This document shows positions 36,923 through 46,182 of a DNA stretch of 64,000 bases, piece by piece. Position 1 is the stretch's first letter. The number at the start of each line of letters is the position of its first letter. Source of the DNA: Gammaproteobacteria bacterium LSUCC0057 (lineage in GTDB: Bacteria; Pseudomonadota; Gammaproteobacteria; Pseudomonadales; Porticoccaceae); contig SPIA01000002.1 in the NCBI GenBank assembly GCA_004535795.1, positions 55,802 to 119,801 of the forward strand. Direction: 5' to 3'. The notes under the pieces were generated by a model that searched no databases, was not told the origin of the DNA, and saw nothing but the letters and a program-made list of their open reading frames with translations. A program made the position numbers and the translations under genes.

Positions 36923-38155
36923 TCACTGGGTGGCGTCGTCCAGCCACTGTTTGGGCGCAATACTCTCATCCAACAATCGCTCCCGAGCGACTGGCGTGCC
37001 CTCGCTGATGATTTTCCGGCTCTGCATAAACTCTTGGGGCCGATTGACACAGTCGGCAGCGATCAACCGACCTTGTTGGAAGTAAAAAGCGGCAAAGCTG
37101 CGGCCCGAAGTGGTATCACCACGAATGGCCACCTCGTCAAAACCCTGGCTGAGACCGGCGATCTGCAGCATTAAATCGTACTGGTTAGACCAGAACCAGG
37201 GCAGCGCATGGTAGGGCTTCGCATTGCCACACAAAGTCGCCGCAGCACTTTTAGCCTGCTCGGTAGCGTTGGGCACCGATTCGAGTCGGATTTGTCTGTC
37301 GTAAAATTGGTTGGGATGGAGGCTACAATCGCCAACAGCGACAATATCGGCGTCACTACTCTGACAGTATTCATCGACGACTATGCCATTGCCAACGGTG
37401 AGACCGGCCGCCTCGGCCAACTCTGTATTGGGCAGGATTCCGACACCCACCACAACCAAGTCGGCCACAAGTTCAGCGCCGTCTTCACAACAGACCGCGG
37501 AGACATGGTCTGTGCCCTGCAAACTTGCCACTGACACGCCGGTTTTGATCACCACACCCTCTTCGGTATGAACACGACTGTAGAAGGCTGACAACTCTTC
37601 GGTGGTCACCCGCGCCAAAACTCTCGGCGCCATCTCCAGCACGGTAACCTCCATCTCCATCTTGCGCAGCACGGAGGCGGTCTCCAAGCCAATGTAACCA
37701 CCACCGATGATGACCGCATGACGGCCGGGAGCCACACTGCGCTTGATCGCTGCGACATCCTCGAGCGTGCGCAGGTAGTGGACACCGTCCAGATCTGCGC
37801 CGGGCAGCGCCACCTGGCGTGCACGCGCACCCGTACAGAGCGCCAGCTTGGTGTAATTGAGTTGCTCGCCATCATTCAGTGTCACGGTATGTGCCGCGCG
37901 GTCGATCGATGTCACCCGACGATTTAATTTAAATTCGATCCCTTGCTGGGTGTAAAAATCAGCCGGGCGAATGAGCAGTGCTTGCGCATCGCGTGAGCCC
38001 TGCAAAAAGTCTTTTGAGAGCGGCGGCCGGTGGTAGGGCAAGGAGCTCTCGTCACTGACAACTATGATTCTGCCAGCCCAACCCTCTTGGCGCAGACTCG
38101 GCGCGAGTTGCGCCGCGGCATGGCTGCCGCCGACGATGATACAAGTTTCTGTCAT
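36923..38155 (-). CDS. FAD/NAD(P)H-dependent ferredoxin reductase (oxygenase reductase component)
   Basis: A 410-residue reductase of the BphA4/ThcD/rubredoxin reductase type: FAD motif IIVGGSHAAAQLA, PYHRPPLSKDFL, a central NAD-binding VIIGGGYIGLETASVL, VVGVGILPN and the FAD-contacting AVGDCSLHPN, followed by the C-terminal reductase domain (WFWSNQYDLMLQIAG). It probably feeds electrons to the ferredoxin at 59116 and the Rieske oxygenase at 51691-53091. ATG 38155 is chosen (MTETCIIVGG). Confidence 0.92.
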   Translation of the reverse strand: MTETCIIVGGSHAAAQLAPSLRQEGWAGRIIVVSDESSLPYHRPPLSKDFLQGSRDAQALLIRPADFYTQQGIEFKLNRRVTSIDRAAHTVTLNDGEQLNYTKLALCTGARARQVALPGADLDGVHYLRTLEDVAAIKRSVAPGRHAVIIGGGYIGLETASVLRKMEMEVTVLEMAPRVLARVTTEELSAFYSRVHTEEGVVIKTGVSVASLQGTDHVSAVCCEDGAELVADLVVVGVGILPNTELAEAAGLTVGNGIVVDEYCQSSDADIVAVGDCSLHPNQFYDRQIRLESVPNATEQAKSAAATLCGNAKPYHALPWFWSNQYDLMLQIAGLSQGFDEVAIRGDTTSGRSFAAFYFQQGRLIAADCVNRPQEFMQSRKIISEGTPVARERLLDESIAPKQWLDDATQ

Positions 38156-38441
38156 GGTGTATTTCCGTAGCAAAGTGTTGGTTTTACTTTATCACAAGGG
38201 CGGCCAACAGCGACCCACCAGAGGCCGCGGCCAGACCCCTAAAAACCGCCAAGCCAATACAATAATATCAACTAAAACAATAATTTATAATAAAAAAACA
38301 GCCATCGCCGCGCGCCCGCCGAGCGGCTTATAATCGTTTGACTCGAAGTCACATGACAGAGCCCGCCAAGCACTTAATCGGCAACGCCAACGCGCTACAA
38401 TGGTGCAGACATTTAAACGACGCAGCCGGCAGGGGCAAAGC

Positions 38442-39206
38442 ATGGAATATGAACTCAGCTGGCTGATGGTATTGCTATTAGTTGGGACCGGTATCATTGC
38501 CGGTTTTGTCAACATTCTCGCCGCCGGCGGCTCTTTCCTCACTATCCCCACCTTAATGCTGTTTGGCATTCCCGCTGATATCGCCAATGCGACCAATCGT
38601 GTCGGCGTGTTTTTACAGGCCGCCGAGGGCATTCGCGGATTTAGGCAGCGCGGAATGCTTGAGTGGCACAGTTTTGTTGCCATGATGGTTCCCACGCTGA
38701 TTGGCTCGCTCGCTGGCGCCCTACTGGCATCCTATCTCGATGTCGCTATCTTAGAGCCCGTTATTCTCACCACACTAATTGCCATGGCGGTGCTGATGGT
38801 GGTGAAGCCCTCGTCTTTTAACCCACCGCAGGGCTCGACACCACTTTCGCCTTGGTCATCGCCGAGCGGATTTTTTGGACTATTGCTCTCAGGCATCTAC
38901 GGAGGCTTTATCCAAGCTGGCGTCGGCTTTGTCTTGATTGCCGCACTGTGTGGTTCACTGCGCTATGATCTGGTGCGGGCCAATGCTTTAAAGATGGCCG
39001 CGACCGGTGTGTTTACCCTCGTCTCGCTAACCGTGTTTATTCTGCGCGGCCAAATTTTGTGGATTCCCGGGCTATTACTGGCGCTGGGCTCGGTTGTTGG
39101 AGCTTGGCTGGCGGTAAAGTTTGCCGTCACTGTCTCACAGCAGGTATTGCGCTGGTTTTTGCTCTGTGTTGTGGTGACAGTCTGTATCACTGTCTGGTTG
39201 CAGTAG
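38442..39206 (+). CDS. TauE/SafE family membrane permease
   Basis: A 254-residue protein with 7-8 hydrophobic helices, GFVNILAAGGSFLTIPTL near the N-terminus and SGIYGGFIQAGVGFVLIAAL in the second half, both family signatures. Such proteins move sulfonates, sulfite or other organic anions; here an organic acid is possible. AGGGG at 38431-38435 supports ATG 38442. The 286-bp divergent gap before it (38156-38441) has an AT-rich stretch (38250-38300) but no shared operator and no clear promoter. Confidence 0.85.
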   Translation: MEYELSWLMVLLLVGTGIIAGFVNILAAGGSFLTIPTLMLFGIPADIANATNRVGVFLQAAEGIRGFRQRGMLEWHSFVAMMVPTLIGSLAGALLASYLDVAILEPVILTTLIAMAVLMVVKPSSFNPPQGSTPLSPWSSPSGFFGLLLSGIYGGFIQAGVGFVLIAALCGSLRYDLVRANALKMAATGVFTLVSLTVFILRGQILWIPGLLLALGSVVGAWLAVKFAVTVSQQVLRWFLLCVVVTVCITVWLQ

Positions 39207-39214
39207 GCTCGACT

Positions 39215-40429
39215 CTACGGGGCAACAGTCTCAGCAGACTCTGACACCACCGTTTTACTCCCCAGCGTCAACATGCAGTAGACCGCTGGAATAATCGCCA
39301 GCAGCAGGTACAAGAAAACCTGCCGGTAATCACCGGTGACATCGCGCAGATAACCCGCCAAGAAAGCCCCTAGCGCAGAGACACCGGCAAAGGCGTGCAC
39401 CACCCCCATGACGCGGCCTATCATCGCCACACCCCAGCGGTCGGCGACGACGGTGGATACCAACGGTGAAGTGCCACCCATCACTAAGGCAGTGAGCGAG
39501 ACGCCTATCAACAAGGCGATAAACGTCGAAGCGAAACTGACTAACACCAATCCCACTGCCATCGAGGCCATACAGCCGAGATAGAGAATGCGGTCGTTGA
39601 TGTAATCGGTGAGCGCACCCACTGAGAGTTTGCCCACGCCCATCACAACCGAGGCTGCCGCGGTAATGAACGCGGCTTGCTGTTGGTGAATGGATAGATC
39701 CGCTGCCAGCGCGCCAATATTGTGCAGCAGCGCGACAAATAGAAGGCAAGGCACTAGATACGCCACCCCCAGTTTGAGCACCGCTGGCGAGCGCATCACT
39801 GAGCCGGAAGCGCGTTGCAACTTGCCCACCGGCTCAATGCTCGACTGTAACGCTCCACCTCTGAGCACCAATAAGGCTGGCAGCGACACCAATACCACGA
39901 CGGCCATCGCCAACCATTGAAACACTTGTTGCCAGCTGTACTGATCGAGCAATAGGGTGACTAATACCGGCAGCGCCAGACCGCCAACATTTGTCCCCAG
40001 CACTACCACACCCATAGCCAACCCGCGCTTCTCGTTGAACAGCCGGCCAACCAAGGTCAACGCCATCAGTGTGCCCGACAGGCACACCCCCACCGGCAAC
40101 ATCAGCGCGTACGCAGCAATGATCACAAAGTAAGAGCTGCTAACACTGACTAGCGACAAGCCGCCGGCAAAAAACAGCGAGGAGAGCACCACTAATGTGC
40201 GGCTGGAGAGTCTGTCACAGAGCGCTCCACACCACGGTGAAATTACCGCACCCATCAGCGACGAGAGAGTTATCGCCAGTAGAATAGTACCGCGCTCGAG
40301 CTGGAACTCGGCCATCCACGGCAAGACAAAAAAGCCAAATGAGTAGACACCAATGCCGACGGTTATCGCCTGCATGACAATGGCGTAGAGAACAACTAGC
40401 CAAGGGTTTTGCGTCGCTGTTCGAGCCAT
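39215..40429 (-). CDS. MFS transporter (monocarboxylate/OFA-like)
   Basis: A 404-residue protein with 12 predicted helices; MQAITVGIGVYSFGFFVLPW in helix 1 and GALCDRLSSRTLVVLSS between helices 2 and 3 fit the monocarboxylate porter-like MFS. Probably imports an acidic substrate or intermediate. The start is ATG 40429 (MARTATQNPW); the upstream open frame is not family-like. Convergent with the TauE gene, 8 bp apart. Confidence 0.88.
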   Translation of the reverse strand: MARTATQNPWLVVLYAIVMQAITVGIGVYSFGFFVLPWMAEFQLERGTILLAITLSSLMGAVISPWCGALCDRLSSRTLVVLSSLFFAGGLSLVSVSSSYFVIIAAYALMLPVGVCLSGTLMALTLVGRLFNEKRGLAMGVVVLGTNVGGLALPVLVTLLLDQYSWQQVFQWLAMAVVVLVSLPALLVLRGGALQSSIEPVGKLQRASGSVMRSPAVLKLGVAYLVPCLLFVALLHNIGALAADLSIHQQQAAFITAAASVVMGVGKLSVGALTDYINDRILYLGCMASMAVGLVLVSFASTFIALLIGVSLTALVMGGTSPLVSTVVADRWGVAMIGRVMGVVHAFAGVSALGAFLAGYLRDVTGDYRQVFLYLLLAIIPAVYCMLTLGSKTVVSESAETVAP

Positions 40430-40475
40430 AATGAAGCGCCTGTCAGGCAAACGGCGGCAGGCCATTTGCAGAAAA

Positions 40476-41306
40476 TTAAATTTTATTGGTGCCCGCTGCC
40501 GCCAGTAGCGCCTTAACACCGACCAGACTCGGCGCGTGGCTGGAGAACCCACCATCTGCAACCAGTGTCGAGCCGGTGATAAAACTGGATTCGTCAGAGG
40601 CCAAAAAAGCTACGGTATCGGCTATTTGGCGGGGCGTACCCAGCTCTGGAGTGAGGTGGTTGTCGCGGATCACCGCCATCACTGCAGGATTCATGGTGCC
40701 GTGGGCATTCTCTGCCGGCGCCAAACCGATCTGCAATGCGTTGGCCCGCACACCCTGTTTGCCGTATTGGGCAGCAATGCTCTTACACAGAATGATCAAC
40801 GCGGCCTTTGAGGCGGCATAGGCGGTCAAGGTCATATCCCCTTGCACACCAAAGCCCGACGTAGAACAGATAATGGAGCCGCGTTGCAGCTTCAACATCT
40901 CTGGAATCGCGTATTTGGCACACAACATAGCGCCGCGCAGATTGACCGCCATAGCGCGGTCCCAGGCTTCAACATCCATATTGATCACATCGAGATCTTT
41001 GCTGCGCTGTTCATTGGTTAAGATCGCGGCATTGTTGTGCAAGATATCGATACGGCCAAAGCGCGCCACTACCGCTTCGCTCATCGCGCTCACTTGCGAC
41101 TCCTCGGCGACGTCACAACACAGCGCTATGGCCTCACCACCGGCTGCAACAATCTCTGCAGCGACCTGTTCGGCGGCCGCGAGGTTGATATCAGTGACTG
41201 CAACACGGGCGCCATGGCCGGCCAATACCCGGGCAGACTCACCGCCCAAACCACCACCGGCACCGGTGACGATCGCCACTCGGTTATGCAATTTACCCTC
41301 ACCCAT
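40476..41306 (-). CDS. Short-chain dehydrogenase/reductase
   Basis: A 276-residue SDR with TGAGGGLGGESARVL, HNNAAI (NNAG equivalent), STSGFG (Ser) and YAASKAALIIL (catalytic Tyr/Lys), and a C-terminal GSTLVADGGF typical of the classical family. AGAGGGTGG upstream supports ATG 41306 over a longer frame to 41414. Lies 46 bp after the enoyl-CoA hydratase gene, likely in one operon. Confidence 0.88.
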   Translation of the reverse strand: MGEGKLHNRVAIVTGAGGGLGGESARVLAGHGARVAVTDINLAAAEQVAAEIVAAGGEAIALCCDVAEESQVSAMSEAVVARFGRIDILHNNAAILTNEQRSKDLDVINMDVEAWDRAMAVNLRGAMLCAKYAIPEMLKLQRGSIICSTSGFGVQGDMTLTAYAASKAALIILCKSIAAQYGKQGVRANALQIGLAPAENAHGTMNPAVMAVIRDNHLTPELGTPRQIADTVAFLASDESSFITGSTLVADGGFSSHAPSLVGVKALLAAAGTNKI

Positions 41307-41352
41307 AGCTACCACCCTCTTCGCGGCCTGGCGTACCGCTAACTTGCGCCTA

Positions 41353-42168
41353 TTATTTACCGGTAAAACTAGCGATACGTTTTTCTTTAAATGCCTGCGC
41401 TGCTTCGCGAGCATCCTCAGAATTCTTCAACAGACAGAAAAGATCCAGCTCTAAATCGAGCCCCTTTTTCAACTCGAGATCGATTGCCGCTCGCACCGCC
41501 CGCTTGACATAACGGGTCGCCAGAGGGGGACGACTGGCGATCAATTGAGCCAGTGCTTTAACCTCTTCAAGATGGCTTTCGACACTCTCAGAGAGGCGGG
41601 TAACCAGCCCTATCTGGAGCGCCTCCTGAGCAGCCACTCGCGCGCCGGTCAGCATCATATCGATCGCCTTAGCATTACCCACCAGTGCGGGCAGACGCTG
41701 AGTACCGCCGCCGCCGGGGATCAAGCCGAGCGCCGTCTCGGGGAGACTCAACAGCGCATTCGGTGCGGCAAAGCGGATATCGCAAGCCAACGCCAACTCC
41801 AATCCGCCGCCCATACAATAACCGTGAATCGCGCAGATGACCGGTTTTTGCACCGCGTCGAGCGACTCGATCCAGCGGGTTTGCTCCATCCGCTGGCGCA
41901 CTTCGATTGAACTCTCGACACCGCGCTGCTCTTTAATATCGGCACCCGCACAGAAGCCGCGCACTCCAGCGCCGCGAATCACAATGACTGCCACCTGCGG
42001 ATCGTGGTCGAGCGCAGCCAACAGTTGGGGGACACCGTGACGGATTTCGTCATTGATGGCATTTATCTGCTCAGGGCGGTTGAGCACTACCCACCCCACA
42101 CCCTGATCGATAGCAACCGCGACCGATGGGTTAAACGCGGTCAGTTCAAGCTCACTGACATCGACCAT
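41353..42168 (-). CDS. Enoyl-CoA hydratase/isomerase family protein
   Basis: A 271-residue crotonase: oxyanion-hole motifs GAGVRGFCAGADIKEQ and GYCMGGGLELALACDIRFA, and LPETALGLIPGGGGTQRLP containing a catalytic-type Glu. It hydrates or isomerises an unsaturated acyl-CoA. GAGGAAA upstream supports ATG 42168. The VOC-protein gene ends 2 bp before this start, so coupling is likely. Confidence 0.91.
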   Translation of the reverse strand: MVDVSELELTAFNPSVAVAIDQGVGWVVLNRPEQINAINDEIRHGVPQLLAALDHDPQVAVIVIRGAGVRGFCAGADIKEQRGVESSIEVRQRMEQTRWIESLDAVQKPVICAIHGYCMGGGLELALACDIRFAAPNALLSLPETALGLIPGGGGTQRLPALVGNAKAIDMMLTGARVAAQEALQIGLVTRLSESVESHLEEVKALAQLIASRPPLATRYVKRAVRAAIDLELKKGLDLELDLFCLLKNSEDAREAAQAFKEKRIASFTGK

Positions 42169-42169
42169 C

Positions 42170-43132
42170 TCAAATTTCCTCGAACTCAAACATCTGGCCG
42201 CGCAATTGGCTGGGGTCAACCTTTATCAATGCTTTGCCACCGACGGCCTGACTACTGTCAAGCCAAGTAAAGGCGACACCGCGCTCGGTGAGATCCTGCG
42301 CTTTCGCCGCCAAGTCGTTAACACCAATACGGATGTAATAGAGCCCCGGCCCCCAGTTGTTTAAATAATGGCCCGCGGGGCAGTCCCACTCGGTTGGCTG
42401 GATAAGATCTAGGCAAGCTGAACCGACACAGTTGAACCCCATACGGGCGCGACGGTAGCCCTCGGCGTCCAGCTGCTCAACCTCTCTGGGCTCCCAGTCG
42501 AGGTTGCTTGAAAGACGCGCAAGCACCTGGTCGAGGTTGCGCACCAAAAAGCCGCGCGCAGTAATCCGCACCATATCGCCTGGCTTGGCATCGCGCGGCA
42601 AGATCAGCTCGGGGTCGAATATCTCTTTGGGCATTTGCAGCGGCTCAGTGCCCATGACCTCTATGCAAAGCCCTCCATCCACCTCTGGCGAGTAGCGCGG
42701 ATTTTCCGGCGTAGTTCCCAACCAGAGACGGTCAAACGGCATCTCTGGGGTTCGCTGTGCCATACGAAATGGCAGACCGCGCCGCATAAGCTTAGCGATA
42801 AACTCGCCGAAATCGGGCTGACTCATAGTGAGCACTACCGCGTGCGTCATCATCGGACGACTGCGACCCTGATAATCTTTGAGACTCTCAAGAAAATCAT
42901 GGAACATCGGATCGCCCGGGTTTTCCTCTTCGAGATGCCACTGTGGCTCTACCCGCGTTGGCGCCACCGCGAGCGATTTATGCACCCGCAAAAAATGGGC
43001 AATATAGGGGTGGTTATCAAAAGCCTGACGCCAGCGTTCATGCTTATAAATGCCCAACTTTTCATGCAACAGATCAGCCATGCCGTCGGGATCTTCCAGC
43101 ATCATGTCGGCGCTCATCAATAAATCAAACAT
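42170..43132 (-). CDS. VOC (glyoxalase/dioxygenase fold) protein of unknown function
   Basis: A 320-residue protein recognised as vicinal-oxygen-chelate type by two beta-alpha-beta-beta-beta-like halves (LAVAPTRVEPQWHLEEEN..., and GPGLYYIRIGVNDLAAKA, GVAFTWLD, GQMFEFEE at the C-terminus). It is not a clear BphC-type dioxygenase: I cannot place all of the 2-His-1-Glu ligands. It could be an isomerase, epimerase or divergent dioxygenase acting on a pathway intermediate. It sits within the beta-oxidation operon. Confidence 0.65.
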   Translation of the reverse strand: MFDLLMSADMMLEDPDGMADLLHEKLGIYKHERWRQAFDNHPYIAHFLRVHKSLAVAPTRVEPQWHLEEENPGDPMFHDFLESLKDYQGRSRPMMTHAVVLTMSQPDFGEFIAKLMRRGLPFRMAQRTPEMPFDRLWLGTTPENPRYSPEVDGGLCIEVMGTEPLQMPKEIFDPELILPRDAKPGDMVRITARGFLVRNLDQVLARLSSNLDWEPREVEQLDAEGYRRARMGFNCVGSACLDLIQPTEWDCPAGHYLNNWGPGLYYIRIGVNDLAAKAQDLTERGVAFTWLDSSQAVGGKALIKVDPSQLRGQMFEFEEI

Positions 43133-43185
43133 TGCTCTCTCCTAAAATAACGGGGTTAGATCTAAACCGTGAACGGCTAGATCGG

Positions 43186-44028
43186 TTATTCGGTTTCGTT
43201 GCGGCGCTTGGCCGCAGCGACAAAATCACGTTTTAAGGTGGGGTAATAACTAATTTGGCCGCCCATACCGCCAGCGATATCGATCGAGGCGGCACTGATA
43301 AAGCTGGCATAATCACTGGCTAGGAACAGCACCATGCCGGTGACATCTTGCGGCGTGCCAAACCGCCCTATCGGCACCACTTTAAGCACCATCTGGTCGA
43401 ATTCTTCTCGACTAACACCGGCGGGCATCTCTTTGAAATGGCGGTCCCACTGACCGGTGTCAATCCAGCCCATATTCAAGCTATTGACTAAAATACCGTC
43501 GGCCGCGAGATTCATCCCCAGCGATTTTGACAGCGCCACACAAGAGGCCCGGTTGATCACTGAGGGAATCCCCTCGGGGGTAGGCACAACCCCGGCTAAC
43601 GCATTGATCTCGATGATCCGCCCCCACTGCTGGGCGCGCATGTGTGGAACCACCGCTTTGGTGAACCGGAAGTGGCCCATTTGCAATATGTTGGCGTGCT
43701 CGAGAATATCTTCGGGAGTCAGCGTATCAAGGTTGCCACCGCGGCCTTGCCCGGCGTTATTGACCAGTACATCAACCCCTCCCCAAGCCTCCACCACCTC
43801 ATCGACAAAAGCATTGACCGCTGGGGTGTCTGTCACATCCACAACGCGGGCGATGACAGCATCAGTAAACTGTTGCAACTCCTCCGCCACGGCATCCAGC
43901 GCAGCCCGACTGCGAGCACAGATAGCCACCCGAGCACCCTCTTGTGCAAAGGCAGTGGCGATCGCCCTACCGATGCCCCGCGACCCGCCGGTGACAATCA
44001 CCCGCTTGCTAGTTAAATCTATTAACAC
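43186..44028 (-). CDS. SDR-family protein lacking the catalytic Tyr/Lys
   Basis: A 280-residue SDR fold: TGGSRGIGRAIA and NNAGQG are intact, so NAD(P) binding is likely. The YxxxK site reads SVINR (within IPSVINRASCVALSKSL): Tyr is Ser and Lys is Arg, and the upstream Ser motif reads INALAG. The classical catalytic triad is therefore missing. It may bind cofactor or substrate without classical reduction, or use other residues. Confidence 0.85.
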   Translation of the reverse strand: MLIDLTSKRVIVTGGSRGIGRAIATAFAQEGARVAICARSRAALDAVAEELQQFTDAVIARVVDVTDTPAVNAFVDEVVEAWGGVDVLVNNAGQGRGGNLDTLTPEDILEHANILQMGHFRFTKAVVPHMRAQQWGRIIEINALAGVVPTPEGIPSVINRASCVALSKSLGMNLAADGILVNSLNMGWIDTGQWDRHFKEMPAGVSREEFDQMVLKVVPIGRFGTPQDVTGMVLFLASDYASFISAASIDIAGGMGGQISYYPTLKRDFVAAAKRRNETE

Positions 44029-44073
44029 CGGACTCTCCTACTCTATTTAGTACCCGAGAGCTCGCCTCGCGCT

Positions 44074-45246
44074 TCACAGCCGCTCGATGAGCGTGGCGGT
44101 ACCCATGCCACCAGAACAACAGATAGTTTGCAGTGCGTAGCGGCCACCGCGGCGCTCTAGCTCGTGTAACATCGAGGTCATAATACGCGCACCACTAGCC
44201 CCTAATGGATGGCCCAAGGCAATTGCGCCGCCGTTGACATTGAGCTTGTCGTCGCTGACCTGCAACTCTTGCTGCCACGCTAAAGGCACCGAGGCAAACG
44301 CTTCGTTCACCTCAAAAAGATCAACCTCTTGAACAGACAAGCCAGCCGCCGCTAGTACCTTTTGAGTGGCAGCGATTGGGCCGGTGAGCATTAGCGTTGG
44401 ATCCGAGCCGACGGTGGTGTGAGCCACTATACGGGCGCGCGGCTTCAAGCCGTGCAAGTCGCAGGCTTCGCCAGAGGCGAGCAACAGCAGTGCCGCACCG
44501 TCTGAAATTTGCGAAGAATTACCGGCGGTTATGCGGCCATCGGCGCGGAAACTCGGCGCCAGTGTCGCTAATTTCTCCACATTGCTGGTAGGCCGAATCG
44601 TCTCGTCGGCAACTAACTCATCCGGAGTCGGTTCGCCCCAGCTCTGTTCTCGCAGTGTGGCGACCGGGAGTGGGCAGATCTCTTGTGCAAACAGACCCTG
44701 CTGCTGCGCGGCGGCGGCTCGGCTATGGCTGCGCACGGCAAACTCATCTAGATCGGTGCGACTGATCGCCCAGCGCTCGGCGACACGCTCGGCCGCCTCA
44801 CCCTGCCCGACCAACTCATAGCGCTGCTCAACCAGCCAGCCAAAGGGCTCGCCGTGAACATCGCGATTACCGCCCATCCGCACGCGGCTCATATTCTCTG
44901 CGCCACCGGCCACTACCAGGTTGGCACTGCCAGTAGCAATTTGGCCAGCGGCGAGCTGGATCGCCACCTCACCCGAGCCGCATTTGCGGTCTATGGTCAA
45001 ACCCGGCACCGAGACAGGCCAACCGGCACTCAACAACGCGGTCCGGGCAATATTGGCCGACTGCTCGCCTACCTGTGTCACGCAGCCCAAAATGACATCG
45101 TCGATCTGCTCGGCAGAGAGACCATTTTTCTCTACGATGTTATTTAACAGGTGAGCCGCGAGGTGATCGGCGCGAACACTCGACAAACTGCCCCGGTAGC
45201 GACCAACCGGCGTGCGCACAGCATCAACGATGTAAATCGGCTTCAC
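44074..45246 (-). CDS. Thiolase (acetyl-CoA acyltransferase)
   Basis: A 390-residue thiolase with nucleophilic Cys89 in DRKCGSG, NEAFA, GGAIALGHPLGASG (His) and the second Cys in CCSGGMG. It cleaves a 3-ketoacyl-CoA with CoA. Its start overlaps the end of the 3-hydroxyacyl-CoA dehydrogenase gene by 4 bp, consistent with consecutive beta-oxidation steps. Confidence 0.94.
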   Translation of the reverse strand: MKPIYIVDAVRTPVGRYRGSLSSVRADHLAAHLLNNIVEKNGLSAEQIDDVILGCVTQVGEQSANIARTALLSAGWPVSVPGLTIDRKCGSGEVAIQLAAGQIATGSANLVVAGGAENMSRVRMGGNRDVHGEPFGWLVEQRYELVGQGEAAERVAERWAISRTDLDEFAVRSHSRAAAAQQQGLFAQEICPLPVATLREQSWGEPTPDELVADETIRPTSNVEKLATLAPSFRADGRITAGNSSQISDGAALLLLASGEACDLHGLKPRARIVAHTTVGSDPTLMLTGPIAATQKVLAAAGLSVQEVDLFEVNEAFASVPLAWQQELQVSDDKLNVNGGAIALGHPLGASGARIMTSMLHELERRGGRYALQTICCSGGMGTATLIERL

Positions 45247-46148
45247 AGATTGCTGCCCTTGAGCCCCGATCCAGGGATCCGCTGCCCTTGATCATCATAG
45301 GCGTACACCCCGTGTCCCACCTTGCGTCCGAGCCTTCCGGCGGCCACCATTTTGATAATTAGCGGGCACGGACGAAATTTCTCGCCAAGAGTTGCATGGA
45401 GATACTTAAGCACTGACAGCCGTGTATCCCAGCCAGTGAGATCACCCAACTCCAGCGGCCCCATGGGATGGTTAAAGCCCATCCGCAACGCCGTATCGAT
45501 ATCCTCGGCGCTGGCGGTGCCCTCTTGCAGCATCCACATCGCTTCGTTGCCAAGCATCGCCGACATGCGGCTGGTGGTAAGGCCGGGGGCCTCGTTGACT
45601 AAAATCGACGTCTTGCCAATCGCGTCACACCACTGGCGGGCAGCGGCAACCGTCGCCTCATCAGTAGCGATACCCAGCACCAGTTCGACTAATTTCATTT
45701 TATGCACCGGGTTAAAAAAGTGCATACCGATGACCCTTTGCGGCTCGGCTAGACTGCTGGCGATCTCGGTGACACTCAACGCCGAGGTATTGGTGGCGAG
45801 AATCGCCTGTGAGCCCAAAATCTCTGCAGCTTGTGTAATCACCGCCTGTTTGACCGCTAAAGTCTCTGAGACGGTCTCAACTAACAAGCTCGCCTGGCTG
45901 GGGATATCGGCGAGATTTTCGCAAATAGAGAGTCGACTTTTTGCCGCTTGGGCATCGCTCTCTTGAAGCTTGCCGAGCTTGACCCCGCCATCGAGAATAC
46001 CTTCTATCTGCGCCTTGGCCTTCGCCAACGCCGCCGCGCTCATATCCACCAGCGTCGTGGTAAAGCCACTGCTCACGAACGCGTGGGCAATGCCGGTGCC
46101 CATCAGACCCGAACCCACCACTACCACTTGCTGCTGCTTATCAACCAT
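45243..46148 (-). CDS. 3-hydroxyacyl-CoA dehydrogenase
   Basis: A 301-residue enzyme with the NAD motif VVVGSGLMGTGIAHAFVSSG, the catalytic His region MHFFNPVHKMKLVELV and RKVGHGVYAYD near the C-terminus. It oxidises L-3-hydroxyacyl-CoA to 3-ketoacyl-CoA, feeding the overlapping thiolase. Single-domain type, comparable to HBDH/PaaH. Confidence 0.93.
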   Translation of the reverse strand: MVDKQQQVVVVGSGLMGTGIAHAFVSSGFTTTLVDMSAAALAKAKAQIEGILDGGVKLGKLQESDAQAAKSRLSICENLADIPSQASLLVETVSETLAVKQAVITQAAEILGSQAILATNTSALSVTEIASSLAEPQRVIGMHFFNPVHKMKLVELVLGIATDEATVAAARQWCDAIGKTSILVNEAPGLTTSRMSAMLGNEAMWMLQEGTASAEDIDTALRMGFNHPMGPLELGDLTGWDTRLSVLKYLHATLGEKFRPCPLIIKMVAAGRLGRKVGHGVYAYDDQGQRIPGSGLKGSNL

Positions 46149-46182
46149 CGGTTCATCCTTACTCTGTTATCTGCTGGTTTGC

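Noticed and set aside
38141-38160. Sixth copy of the shared operator at the ferredoxin reductase start
   Set aside because: ACA and TGT are 14 rather than 13 bp apart and the flanking invariant bases are missing.
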